Below are positions 7,061 to 15,121 of a stretch of 26,236 nucleotides of DNA, piece after piece (positions within the stretch are counted from its first letter, which is position 1; every line of letters begins with the position of its first letter). The position numbers were made by a program, and so were the translations under genes. Source of the DNA: an uncultured Oscillospiraceae bacterium (GTDB lineage Bacteria > Bacillota > Clostridia > Oscillospirales > Oscillospiraceae); the NCBI GenBank assembly GCA_934630985.1, contig CAKTXO010000011.1, positions 1 to 26,236 on the forward strand. The letters are read 5' to 3'. The notes under the pieces are model-generated. The model searched no databases and was not told where the DNA came from. It was given only the letters and a program-made list of their open reading frames with translations.

Positions 7061-7242
7061 TTGTACATTACCCCAAGACCGAAGCAGGCAAGGAAGAACT
7101 GGCTCGCCGGGTCGCAACTGTACATGCCGAATCTGTTATCACCAAGATCAACCGGCTGAACTGCCCCACGAAGCAGAAGCTGGAACTGGTGGATGCAGTC
7201 ATTGATACCGTCAAACGCAGACAAAAGGAGCAGGCCAGATAA
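7057..7242 (+). CDS. Small conserved protein of Tn1549-type elements
   Basis: 61 residues: IVHYPKTEAGKEELARRV, then a helical C-terminus (NCPTKQKLELVDAVIDTVKRR). I have the impression of seeing this type of protein next to mobilisation genes but cannot name a family or function. The GTG at 7057 has no clear ribosome binding site. A better start (GTG 7023, MTAYSKIRTDP) is in another frame that changes register around 7050, so the gene may carry a small deletion that cut it off from its own start. It ends inside the 7227-7251 hairpin. Confidence 0.5.
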   Translation: MIVHYPKTEAGKEELARRVATVHAESVITKINRLNCPTKQKLELVDAVIDTVKRRQKEQAR

Positions 7243-7260
7243 GCCTGCTCCCCTTTTATT
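7227..7260. terminator. Bidirectional terminator between convergent genes
   Basis: GGAGCAGGC (7227-7235) pairs perfectly with GCCTGCTCC (7243-7251) and is followed by CCTTTTATT on the plus strand. The minus-strand operon ends at 7256, so one hairpin can serve both; on the minus side it is followed by TTTTGT. Confidence 0.75.
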
Positions 7261-8197
7261 CGTCTTCTGTTTTCGCGACTATTTTTGGATTTAAATACAA
7301 CTTGTCACTAAACTGTGAGACAGATATCTCACCATTCTGTAGTTTTTCAAACTCTTGAGAATAATCAACGTTCTTACAATTAGCAATTACTTTTCCCGAA
7401 AAGCATGCCAAACCACGATATGGTATCAGTGCAGCGTTTATTTTATCTAGCAAATAATCAAATATTCTTTTCCTTAAACATCTGAATTTTGCTTCACGCC
7501 ACACTAGGTAAAAACTGTCCATATACTGATTACTGCTGTTTCTACCGTACCAATATATTCCTTTCGTATTCTTTAGCAGTTGATAGTCTTCATTTTCTGC
7601 ATACTTCGTAAAATCAAATTCCAGATTCTTATTGAACGTAAACTCGCTAACTTTTGTTATGTCCCGCTTGTTAATTCTTTTTAGTAGTCTGGTGAAAAAC
7701 TGGCGGGAATAACCTAAATCATGTAGGTCAAAAACAATGAGCCTCTTATGCTCAATTCTATACAAGCAGAATTTTTTACTATATTGCCTTGAGATGAAGA
7801 GCGACTTATGTATGCCAGTGATTGAAATAATGGGTTTTAGCGGTTTAAATGATATACCTTTGACACTGCCATCGTTATCTTTCCAGATAATTATCTCTAC
7901 ATGTGCTTTTCTGTGTTCAATGAGAATTCTTGTTATTTCGGAGAGAAAACAATCAAGAATGCGGTCCAAATCCCATGGTTCTTGTAGTGTTAGTATATTT
8001 TTTAGTGGGTCACTAGACGGCTCAATATCATAAAAATGACGATCATGCCAATTGGGTGAAAAGAACACAGAATAACTTCCACAAAAATCTTCTAACAACA
8101 TATGGGTATACATTCCCGACATATCCCGGGGGCTCTCCCAGATTTCTCCAGATGGACTAATTTGAGAGGATGAATATTGCTTTGGTTTAGCTCTCAT
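7256..8197 (-). CDS. Unrecognised protein, second gene of the membrane-protein operon
   Basis: 313 residues, no family recognised. ATG at 8197 follows GGGAGAGATT and is preferred over an upstream in-frame start because of that site and because it overlaps the stop of the upstream gene (8187) by only 11 bases, the usual sign of coupled translation. No signal peptide or membrane helix is visible, so it is probably cytosolic. The sequence is rich in aromatic and basic residues (for example LLEDFCGSYSVFFSPNWHDR, KGIYWYGRNSSNQY, FDLHDLGYSRQFFTRLLKR) and mixed alpha/beta in character. No catalytic motif could be assigned. The codons are AT-rich compared with genes on either side, pointing to recent transfer. 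It presumably works with the membrane protein encoded just upstream. Confidence 0.7.
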   Translation of the reverse strand: MRAKPKQYSSSQISPSGEIWESPRDMSGMYTHMLLEDFCGSYSVFFSPNWHDRHFYDIEPSSDPLKNILTLQEPWDLDRILDCFLSEITRILIEHRKAHVEIIIWKDNDGSVKGISFKPLKPIISITGIHKSLFISRQYSKKFCLYRIEHKRLIVFDLHDLGYSRQFFTRLLKRINKRDITKVSEFTFNKNLEFDFTKYAENEDYQLLKNTKGIYWYGRNSSNQYMDSFYLVWREAKFRCLRKRIFDYLLDKINAALIPYRGLACFSGKVIANCKNVDYSQEFEKLQNGEISVSQFSDKLYLNPKIVAKTEDE

Positions 8198-10640
8198 AAT
8201 CTCTCTCCCATCCTGACCTGCTTTGATATTTTTGATCATCAGGCAAATACTTATTTACAGATACAATCATATAGACGTCTTCAGAATCATGTAGCTCTAC
8301 AGAACCATGGAACAAGATTGAGCCGCAGAATTCTGATAAAAGTTTGCTATCGGTCTTCAATCTTTCACTGAAGTGATCATACTCTGTCTCAAATTTTGGA
8401 CTTTCAGATATAGAATGCTCAATTCGCTGAGTCCATCCAGTCTGCAAAATATCTCTGTTTCCAATTCCAAGAATATCTCGTTGTCGTGCCTGTAATTGTT
8501 GCGCGAATATCTGCAAGATTCTCTTGTTGCCTTCGTCCTGTTCTACAAATCTTTGTAGAACACTATCTACTAAGTCTTTCCAACAATTCTCTTCCTTAAA
8601 TTCACCCCAAATGATTGCAAGGCCACTAATCAGAGCATATTCCGCGAACGGCGCAGTCGCAACATGAAATACAATTCCTGTCATATGCTCTTCCTTGTGC
8701 TTTATTACATCTGTCCGGACATACTCTTGGTACAAAAGTACTACGCCAAAATAGTCTTTATATATTTCTTGAAATTCTTGAAAATCATCTCTTTCGATGG
8801 AACGAATCAGTGCCTCGGAGATATGATTGTAACAAAGGCCCAGGAAATCCGGACTGTCTTCTCTATTTTTCCAGTGATCTACAGCATAGTGTACACTGCA
8901 CTTTATGAGAATAGCGGGTAGTTTTTCTTCTATCTGCTTTATCTCTTTATGCAGTAGCGCAGTGGACACTTCTTCCCAAATTATGGAGTTTTCTATGGGT
9001 TTATCCTTCAAACGAGGAAGTATTTCCTCAATATAGCGAATTGAGATCCGACATTTATTAAGTATTTCAAAAACGTGGGAAAGGGCAGTTGCCGCTGCTT
9101 GTTCGTATTTTTCATTTTGTAGCTGTTGTCCAATATCAAACACGCTTTTTATTGCAGCAGTAATCGAATCAATAATTGTGCCAATACTTTTGTATATTTC
9201 AGACGCAACAGTCTGTTTAATATACCAGTCAGGCGTGATTCGGATTTTTTCAATTGATAATTCTGCGTTAATTTGAATATATAGTTTTCTGCAGGTCTCT
9301 GTATTTAGGTAGGGAATACTCTGAATATCACATTGATTCCAATCAGAATATGTCGTACACAATTGTAACAACTCTTCAATATCAATTTGGGAAAGGCGCC
9401 TATTTATTCCTACAATCAGACTAGTAAAATTGGAGCATAGTATGTCGACTGCCGATAACGCGATTTCCTGATCTATATCGTCATTCGACAAGTGCCTACA
9501 AATCACTGGTTTAGATATAGCTTCAACACTCTCCAAATAATGAATCCAGTACAAATCCTGGTTCCATTCACCCGCTGTTTGAGAGATTGTGCAGAGATTT
9601 ATTAAATATCTTTGCACCATTGATACATCATCGTCTTTGAGAAATTTTTCAATGCACTCTTGATTGATTTTAAGCAATTCTTCTTCAAACCAATGTGTGT
9701 GTTTTCTTTCTTTAGGCTGAATTGGTGTACCTGTATTCAGCGCAATCCTAATCTCTGAATCCGACGCAAGATGCCATTGCTGGTATTGTGCTTTCTTATC
9801 AAACCAAAGCGAATCAAACGGTATTTTGCTCTTATTCTCCCAATACAATTCTCCAAGTGCAAGTATTTTCTCCATAAACAAAAGCATTGTTCTATTTTGG
9901 TTCCTGGGGATACTCATGTTGTAGTGTCCGATTTCACGCAAAATAGATATATCGTTTGCTGCTACTTTTCTGTAGTGATTTTGAAAACTCTGATCTGTGG
10001 TAAATAAATCGTGTTTTGATACTTTTTTCACAGTATTATAAAGATCACGGAATTTGATATCTGCTATAGAAAAAGTATCCGAAAGCACATATGAGCGATT
10101 TCCTGCCAGACTGAATGTCACAACAACACGGATAGTGAGAAAGAGCAGACCGATCATAGTCGTCAAATACAAATTTAGGCCCACAGCACATTCTAACAAT
10201 ATTATTGTACAAAAAACGATATATCCAACAATTTGCTTGATACAGCTATTGGTTACAACATCTTGTTGAAACAGCCTTGCCAAATTCTGAGGAACATTTG
10301 AGTATTTTGCAGAAAAAATCGATGCAATATTTGCGCAATATAAGCCAAGAATTACACCAGCAATTCCCATACCGCCTATGGTAATGTCTTTAACTATATC
10401 CGTTAATAATGGTTTTAAACTGAACCTATCCATCAAGAACTCATCGCATTTGGCAAGAAGAAATGCTAAAAGTAGGCTGCTACAAATTTGCAATATCATT
10501 GTTTTTACAATTTTTACTTGAACTTGAGCGAGATTATGATGCAGTTCTAATTTCTCACGAATGGTATAGGTAAGGCGTTTAATATAAAAATCACATTTTC
10601 GCCAATATTTTCTTATAACCCAATATAGCTTTCTGTTCAC
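8187..10640 (-). CDS. Four-helix membrane protein with large soluble domain, unrecognised
   Basis: 817 residues. Start GTG 10640 (MNRKLYWVIRKY) follows AAGGGA by six bases. The longer TTG start at 10697 is ruled out because it falls inside the -35 box of the promoter. Four hydrophobic segments lie near 45-63, 87-106, 135-153 and 155-173; between the second and third is YSNVPQNLARLFQQDVVTN, faintly recalling DUF2254-type membrane proteins. The remaining 640 residues are mostly helical and look cytoplasmic, with no catalytic motif I can name. AT-rich, with its own promoter and a coupled downstream partner. The architecture (membrane anchor plus large sensor-like domain, in a conflict-gene neighbourhood) suggests a defence role, but this is inference only. 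Confidence 0.75.
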   Translation of the reverse strand: MNRKLYWVIRKYWRKCDFYIKRLTYTIREKLELHHNLAQVQVKIVKTMILQICSSLLLAFLLAKCDEFLMDRFSLKPLLTDIVKDITIGGMGIAGVILGLYCANIASIFSAKYSNVPQNLARLFQQDVVTNSCIKQIVGYIVFCTIILLECAVGLNLYLTTMIGLLFLTIRVVVTFSLAGNRSYVLSDTFSIADIKFRDLYNTVKKVSKHDLFTTDQSFQNHYRKVAANDISILREIGHYNMSIPRNQNRTMLLFMEKILALGELYWENKSKIPFDSLWFDKKAQYQQWHLASDSEIRIALNTGTPIQPKERKHTHWFEEELLKINQECIEKFLKDDDVSMVQRYLINLCTISQTAGEWNQDLYWIHYLESVEAISKPVICRHLSNDDIDQEIALSAVDILCSNFTSLIVGINRRLSQIDIEELLQLCTTYSDWNQCDIQSIPYLNTETCRKLYIQINAELSIEKIRITPDWYIKQTVASEIYKSIGTIIDSITAAIKSVFDIGQQLQNEKYEQAAATALSHVFEILNKCRISIRYIEEILPRLKDKPIENSIIWEEVSTALLHKEIKQIEEKLPAILIKCSVHYAVDHWKNREDSPDFLGLCYNHISEALIRSIERDDFQEFQEIYKDYFGVVLLYQEYVRTDVIKHKEEHMTGIVFHVATAPFAEYALISGLAIIWGEFKEENCWKDLVDSVLQRFVEQDEGNKRILQIFAQQLQARQRDILGIGNRDILQTGWTQRIEHSISESPKFETEYDHFSERLKTDSKLLSEFCGSILFHGSVELHDSEDVYMIVSVNKYLPDDQKYQSRSGWERDYES

Positions 10641-10668
10641 AGCAATCCCTTCTTTCGATATTTTTAAT

Positions 10669-10697
10669 ATTATACTGCTATTCTGTCGGCATAACAA
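10669..10697 (-). promoter_or_regulatory. Sigma-A promoter of the membrane-protein operon
   Basis: On the minus strand TTGTTA (10697-10692), 17 bases, then TATAAT (10674-10669), a near-consensus housekeeping promoter. The start codon at 10640 lies about 29 bases downstream of the -10 box. Confidence 0.75.
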
Positions 10698-10747
10698 TAC
10701 TTTTTGAATATAAATAGCATGTGGATACTATTTTCTACCTGCTATCA

Positions 10748-11141
10748 TTATGCTCTCCCCTTAAATACATCTTCCACACTTGAAACAAGCCTCTTTCTGC
10801 CCATCTTCCCAGTCGTGCAGGCTTAGAAGCGGAATCCCTGTGAATCTATAAACGGCTTCCGGCCCATCCCCAGCTTCTTACGCTAGTCCTTGATCCACTT
10901 GGCTTGTCCATCATAAAGGAACTGATTAAACTCATTCAGGAAGTTGGAAATCGCAACCCCGTAGAGCAAGGACAAGTTCAGAATCAGACACCCCGCGATA
11001 TGCTGGATGATACCACAATCAATTTCAATATACACTCTACGGCTGATACTGGCAATCCGGGCTTCTTCCCGCTGCATCAGCCATTTGCTGTGTATGAACC
11101 AGAGCCTGTCCGGGATGCGGTAGATACGTTTGATTCATCAT
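10748..11141 (-). pseudogene. Broken XRE-type regulator gene, diverged copy of 15122-15532
   Basis: Read on the minus strand, the segment aligns along its length with the intact gene at 15122-15532: RIPDRLWFIHSKWLMQRE, VYIEIDCGI, CLILNLSLLYGV, FLNEFNQFLYDGQAKWI. It then meets a TAG stop (plus-strand CTA near 10883). After that come LGMGRKPF and, in another frame, GIPLLSLHDWEDGQKEA. The first dozen codons are also rearranged. The end is conserved (KGRA plus stop). Both nonsense and frameshift changes are therefore present and the gene is dead. Confidence 0.85.
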
Positions 11142-11215
11142 GGATCTTCAAGAATATTGTGGCGGACGCATACTCCCACCTCCTGCTTTCTTTCCCTTTC
11201 CAGAAATGTAATTTG

Positions 11216-11245
11216 TTAGACATCGTGATATTTCTGTGCTACAAT
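11216..11245 (+). promoter_or_regulatory. Likely promoter of the primase-helicase gene
   Basis: TTAGAC (11216-11221), 18 bases, then TACAAT (11240-11245) preceded by TGC, an extended -10. The ribosome binding site AGGAGG (11332-11337) lies about 90 bases downstream. From 11142 to 11344 there is no gene other than this leader. Confidence 0.45.
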
Positions 11246-11344
11246 TCCAATATATTGATAATAGAAGTATATGGTGACCGTCAAAATCTCTCTAAATTCT
11301 TTACTGGCAAGAAAGAAGTGTACCATTTCGCAGGAGGAACGGTT

Positions 11345-14230
11345 ATGGAGGACGAAACAAAAAAACTGTATGCCCAAGTAGAACAGCTTCAATCAGAAAA
11401 CACCTACCTAAAGCGCCTTTTGGATGAGGCGGGGATTCCATATACACGTCAAAAAGAAATCGCCCCCATTGTGATAACCAAGCAGCTTGCCCGTCGGTTT
11501 TATTCCTACTTCTGGGGTCGGACAGATGTTTACAGCAAGCGCAGTGTCAACAAATCTACAGGAAAGACCGGTTATTACCCGCAATGTGAAAACCTGTGGA
11601 AGGACGGACTGTGCCCGAAGAAAGCCGGAAAGAAAGTCAAATGTGGGGACTGTGCGAATCGGAAATGGCGAAAGCTGGAAGCAGAGCAGATCATGACCCA
11701 TCTACGGGGAGAAAAGCCGGATGGTTCCGATGTGATTGGCATTTACCCACTGTTTCCGGATGGAACCTGTCGGTTTCTGGTTTTTGATTTTGATAATCAT
11801 GAAAAGGGAGCCGAAGCACTGGACTTTGGAAACAGAGATAACAGCTGGATGGAAGAAGTGAATGCGCTGCGTCAGGTGTGCACCACGAATGGCATTCCCT
11901 GCCTGGTGGAGCGTTCCCGGTCTGGCCGTGGCGGACATCTGTGGATCTTCTTTGATCGTTCCATGGAAGCCGGACTGGTTCGCCGCTTTGGAATGGCGCT
12001 GTTGGAAAAAGGCGCCGAAACGGTGAATCTGAAATCATTCCGGTTTTATGACCGAATGCTTCCTGCGCAAACGAGCATCGGAGATGGGGAACTGGGCTAT
12101 CTGATTGCGCTCCCATTACAGGGACAGGCGTTGAAGAATGACAACAGTGCCTTTGTGAATGAGCGTTGGGAATCCTTTGCAGATCAATGGAGTGCATTGT
12201 TTGCAACACAGAGATTATCCACAGATACGATCGATGACTGTATCAAAAAATGGAATGTAGCAGAATCTTCACAGAATTCCTTCCTGCCGGAAGAAACAAA
12301 ACCCTGGGAGCGTGCCAGGAAATTCCACAAAGAAGATGCAGATGGGCAACTGCGTCTGACACTTGCAAACCGAATTTACATTGAAACAGCCAACCTGAAG
12401 CCCAGACTGCAAAACAAGATTCGCCGGATGGCCGCCATTCAAAATCCCATGTTCTATCGGAACCAGGCGCTGGGCTTTTCCAATTTCTCAAATTCCCGAT
12501 TCTTGTATCTGGGTGAGGACGACGGGAGCTTTCTCTGCATTCCCAGAGGTCTCTGGGATGAGTTGTTGGAACGATGCCAGGAGGCAGAAATTCCGGTTCA
12601 GACCGAGGACAAACGTGCCGTCGGCAAGACGCTGGATGTTCGTTTTCAAGGTGAATTGCGGGATAACCAGAAAGAAGCTGTCCGAGCTATTTTGCAATGG
12701 GACTGTGGAATTCTCAGCGCTGCCACAGCATTTGGAAAGACCGTTGTTTGCAGCCGCTTGATTGCAGAACGAAAAGTCAGTACGCTCATTTTGCTGGAAT
12801 CTTCAGCGCTGATTGAACAATGGCATCAGGCACTGAATCGGTTTCTGGAATTCCAAGAAGAATTACCGGTATATGAAACGAAAACCGGCAGAAAGAAGCG
12901 GAGAAAGAGTATAGTTGGTATCATCTACGGTCTCAAAGACACATCTACCGGCATTGTGGACATTGCCATGGCGGGTTCCCTATGCAAAAAGGGCGAATTC
13001 CACCCCCGGCTCCGGGAATACGGCATGGTTCTGGTAGATGAATGCCATCACAGTGCCTCGGAAACACTGCGTTCCGTGCTACAGGAAGTTCACGCACATT
13101 ATGTTTATGGTGTGACTGCCACGCCCTTCCGTGGGGATGGTCTGGAGAAAATCAATGAGATGCTATTGGGCCCAGTTCGGTTTCAATACTCCGCAAAAGA
13201 GAAAGCAGCTGAACAGGGGATCGGGCATTATATTATCCCCAGATTCACCAGAACAGTTCTCCCTTACTGCAAAGAGAAAATCCATGTAACGGAAGCCTAT
13301 GATCATCTGCGAAAAAATGAAAGCCGCAACAATCTGATTGCGGCGGATGTGAAGAAAGCGTTGAGCGAGGGTAGAACGCCGCTGATCCTGACACGCTTTA
13401 CGGATCAGGCGGCAGCACTTTACGAAATACTGAAACCGTTTGCGCAAAAACCTTTTCTGCTCACAGGGGATATGCCAAAGAAAGACCGGGAAGCAACGAT
13501 GAAAGCCATGGCGCAGGTGCGGTCGGACGAATCCATGTTTCTGGTCGCAACTGGTCAGCTCATTGGAGAGGGCTTCGACTATCCCAGATTGGATACGCTG
13601 TTTCTGGCAACACCAATTTCTTGGAAGGGTGTCGTGGAGCAATACGCCGGACGGCTGCACCGGGAATATCCCGGGAAGAAGATTGTATATATTTTCGACT
13701 ACGTGGATACCCATATTCCGGTATTTGACAAGATGTACGCCAAGCGTCTGAGAACTTATAAACGTATCGGCTATTCACTCCATACATCAGATGCCCCGAA
13801 AAAGCAGACTGCCAATGCAATCTTTGATTCAGACAACTACCGTTCTGTCTTTGAACAAGACATTCGGGAAGCAGCGAAAAGCGTAGTGATCTCCAGCCCC
13901 ACCTTGGGTCGGAAGCGGGTAGAGCATTTGATTGCGCTTTTGCAGCCCAGCCAAGAAAATGGCTTGAAGGTTACGGTCATTACCTGGCACCCGGATGTTT
14001 ACCGCTATGGGAAGGATGAACACCGTTTCGGTTTGCTGGAAAGTCTGCGAACGGCTGGATGTGAAATACGCCTGGTTCAGGATAACTGCCAGCATTTTGC
14101 TGTGATTGATGAAAAGATCGTCTGGTATGGCAGCATGAATCTGCTCTCCCGGGATGATGTGGAGGACAATATCATGCGTCTGGAAAGCCAAGAGGTCGCA
14201 GAAGAACTGCTCGGTATGACACTGAAATAG
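11345..14230 (+). CDS. Primase-helicase-PLD protein of the TOTE conflict type
   Basis: 961 residues. ATG 11345 follows AGGAGG by seven bases; the frame stays open upstream but only through the dead XRE gene. Domain order: short coiled coil (5-35); archaeo-eukaryotic primase domain of the TOTE family (about 45-330) with a Cys cluster (CENLWKDGLC, CGDC), the acidic LVFDFDNH motif and SGRGGHLW. Next is a superfamily 2 helicase (about 435-790) with ATAFGKT near 460, VDECHH near 565, GVTATPFRG near 590 and EQYAGRLHR near 766. Last comes a phospholipase D-like domain with QHFAVIDEKIVWYGSMNLL near 915. TOTE systems are predicted defence systems acting on DNA. The PLD motif has HFA where active members have HxK, so that domain may be inactive. 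Confidence 0.88.
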   Translation: MEDETKKLYAQVEQLQSENTYLKRLLDEAGIPYTRQKEIAPIVITKQLARRFYSYFWGRTDVYSKRSVNKSTGKTGYYPQCENLWKDGLCPKKAGKKVKCGDCANRKWRKLEAEQIMTHLRGEKPDGSDVIGIYPLFPDGTCRFLVFDFDNHEKGAEALDFGNRDNSWMEEVNALRQVCTTNGIPCLVERSRSGRGGHLWIFFDRSMEAGLVRRFGMALLEKGAETVNLKSFRFYDRMLPAQTSIGDGELGYLIALPLQGQALKNDNSAFVNERWESFADQWSALFATQRLSTDTIDDCIKKWNVAESSQNSFLPEETKPWERARKFHKEDADGQLRLTLANRIYIETANLKPRLQNKIRRMAAIQNPMFYRNQALGFSNFSNSRFLYLGEDDGSFLCIPRGLWDELLERCQEAEIPVQTEDKRAVGKTLDVRFQGELRDNQKEAVRAILQWDCGILSAATAFGKTVVCSRLIAERKVSTLILLESSALIEQWHQALNRFLEFQEELPVYETKTGRKKRRKSIVGIIYGLKDTSTGIVDIAMAGSLCKKGEFHPRLREYGMVLVDECHHSASETLRSVLQEVHAHYVYGVTATPFRGDGLEKINEMLLGPVRFQYSAKEKAAEQGIGHYIIPRFTRTVLPYCKEKIHVTEAYDHLRKNESRNNLIAADVKKALSEGRTPLILTRFTDQAAALYEILKPFAQKPFLLTGDMPKKDREATMKAMAQVRSDESMFLVATGQLIGEGFDYPRLDTLFLATPISWKGVVEQYAGRLHREYPGKKIVYIFDYVDTHIPVFDKMYAKRLRTYKRIGYSLHTSDAPKKQTANAIFDSDNYRSVFEQDIREAAKSVVISSPTLGRKRVEHLIALLQPSQENGLKVTVITWHPDVYRYGKDEHRFGLLESLRTAGCEIRLVQDNCQHFAVIDEKIVWYGSMNLLSRDDVEDNIMRLESQEVAEELLGMTLK

Positions 14231-14241
14231 AATGCACAAAC

Positions 14242-14276
14242 AATGGGCAGTCTCAACCCTTCTGAGACTGCCCATT
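14242..14276. terminator. Bidirectional terminator between convergent genes
   Basis: AATGGGCAGTCTCA (14242-14255) pairs perfectly with 14263-14276 over a seven-base loop. It sits between the helicase stop (14230) and the stop of the minus-strand operon (14282). T-runs are short on both sides. Confidence 0.7.
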
Positions 14277-14281
14277 ATTGC

Positions 14282-14560
14282 TTATCCGTGATAGAACCCA
14301 TTCTCACTGTACTGGGCCCATTTTTCATACATCTTTTCGTAGTTCTCTTTGATGAACTCCTGTATCTTGCTGATTTCCCGATCTGTCAGAATGCCTCTGT
14401 TTTGCAGAATACTGTCGCCGTTTCCTTTCACGAAGAACTTGGCAGAGCCTGCTTCCGTCAGCTTTCTGTCGCTGGCGTGGACGTGCATACATTCCACAAC
14501 GCAAAAAGAGGTGAAATACAGGTAATACCCGGCTACCTTAAATTCATAATATTTCGGCAT
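14282..14560 (-). CDS. DUF4160-like small protein
   Basis: 92 residues. The pattern fits DUF4160: a beta hairpin (GYYLYFTSFC), the ECMHVHASDRK segment corresponding to the family HVHV motif, an AKFFVKG strand, then a C-terminal helical part (LTDREISKIQEFIKENYEKM) ending in a Trp-rich tail. Members occur next to small partner genes and are often listed with toxin-antitoxin candidates, but no activity is established. ATG 14560 lies one base after the stop of the upstream gene, so this is the last gene of a three-gene operon. Confidence 0.75.
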   Translation of the reverse strand: MPKYYEFKVAGYYLYFTSFCVVECMHVHASDRKLTEAGSAKFFVKGNGDSILQNRGILTDREISKIQEFIKENYEKMYEKWAQYSENGFYHG

Positions 14561-14561
14561 C

Positions 14562-14783
14562 TTACGCCTCCATATATTTCAGGCTGGCACTTAAATGTTT
14601 GGAAGCAATATGAAGCTCAATGTCATTCATCGTTGTTTCCAGGACAGAGCCATCCGCCGCAAACACAGCCGCTTTGTCCGGGGCATTCAGATTCAAGACC
14701 CGATAACCGCCCTCAAATTTTGAGAACGCGTATCCATCAATAATCACTTCCGCTTCGTCCGCAACCTGCTTGATATCAACCAT
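14562..14783 (-). CDS. Small protein of unknown function, middle gene of operon
   Basis: 73 residues, MVDIKQVADEAEVIIDGYAF and on to the end; mostly beta strands, then a helix (MNDIELHIASKHLSASLKY). ATG 14783 overlaps the upstream stop by eight bases and has GGGG about 11 bases before it. A longer TTG start at 14795 would sit directly on that site and is less likely. No family recognised. Its position between the 14776 gene and the DUF4160-like gene suggests that the three act together. Confidence 0.65.
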   Translation of the reverse strand: MVDIKQVADEAEVIIDGYAFSKFEGGYRVLNLNAPDKAAVFAADGSVLETTMNDIELHIASKHLSASLKYMEA

Positions 14784-15048
14784 TGGCAATCGCAACCCCC
14801 TTGATTGGTTTCAAAAACTCCTGTCCATTGATATACAGTCCATTCAGAATCGGCAACAAATCGATATATTCTTCTTCCGGCTGTAGATTGTGGCTGTATT
14901 TTGCCATGACCACAAGGTATCCATTGTCCCACTCTTTCACAGAAGTATAGCGTTCCAAGGAATAGGGCGCCTTAAACCGAATTACCCGATTTCCATAGGA
15001 AAAAACACTGAATCCGCCTTCATTTCCCAAAGTTGCAATATCACTCAT
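14776..15048 (-). CDS. Small protein of unknown function, first gene of operon
   Basis: 90 residues, beginning MSDIATLGNEGGFSVFSYGN, with a conserved-looking core (VKEWDNGYLVVMAKY) and acidic segment (LQPEEEYIDLLPIL). ATG 15048 follows AAGGTGATC and lies just after a near-consensus promoter, so the much longer in-frame extension upstream is not used. No family recognised; a compact beta-rich fold is likely. Possible regulator or antitoxin-like partner of the two genes behind it, but nothing in the sequence proves this. Confidence 0.65.
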   Translation of the reverse strand: MSDIATLGNEGGFSVFSYGNRVIRFKAPYSLERYTSVKEWDNGYLVVMAKYSHNLQPEEEYIDLLPILNGLYINGQEFLKPIKGVAIANG

Positions 15049-15070
15049 GTGATCACCTTCTTTCGTAATT

Positions 15071-15099
15071 ATCATACCATAGTTTCTGCATAAATGCAA
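15071..15099 (-). promoter_or_regulatory. Sigma-A promoter of the three-gene operon
   Basis: Minus strand TTGCAT (15099-15094), 17 bases, then TATGAT (15076-15071). The first gene starts 23 bases past the -10 box, after AAGGTGATC. Confidence 0.75.
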
Positions 15100-15121
15100 C
15101 GAGAATCCAGGTGAATCCAGT

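Noticed and set aside
10641..10697. Longer N-terminus for the membrane protein (TTG 10697)
   Set aside because: The codons overlap both boxes of a near-consensus promoter; GTG 10640 has a good ribosome binding site.
10904..11344. 147-codon upstream extension of the primase-helicase gene
   Set aside because: It covers the antisense of the dead XRE gene and the promoter; ATG 11345 has a proper AGGAGG.
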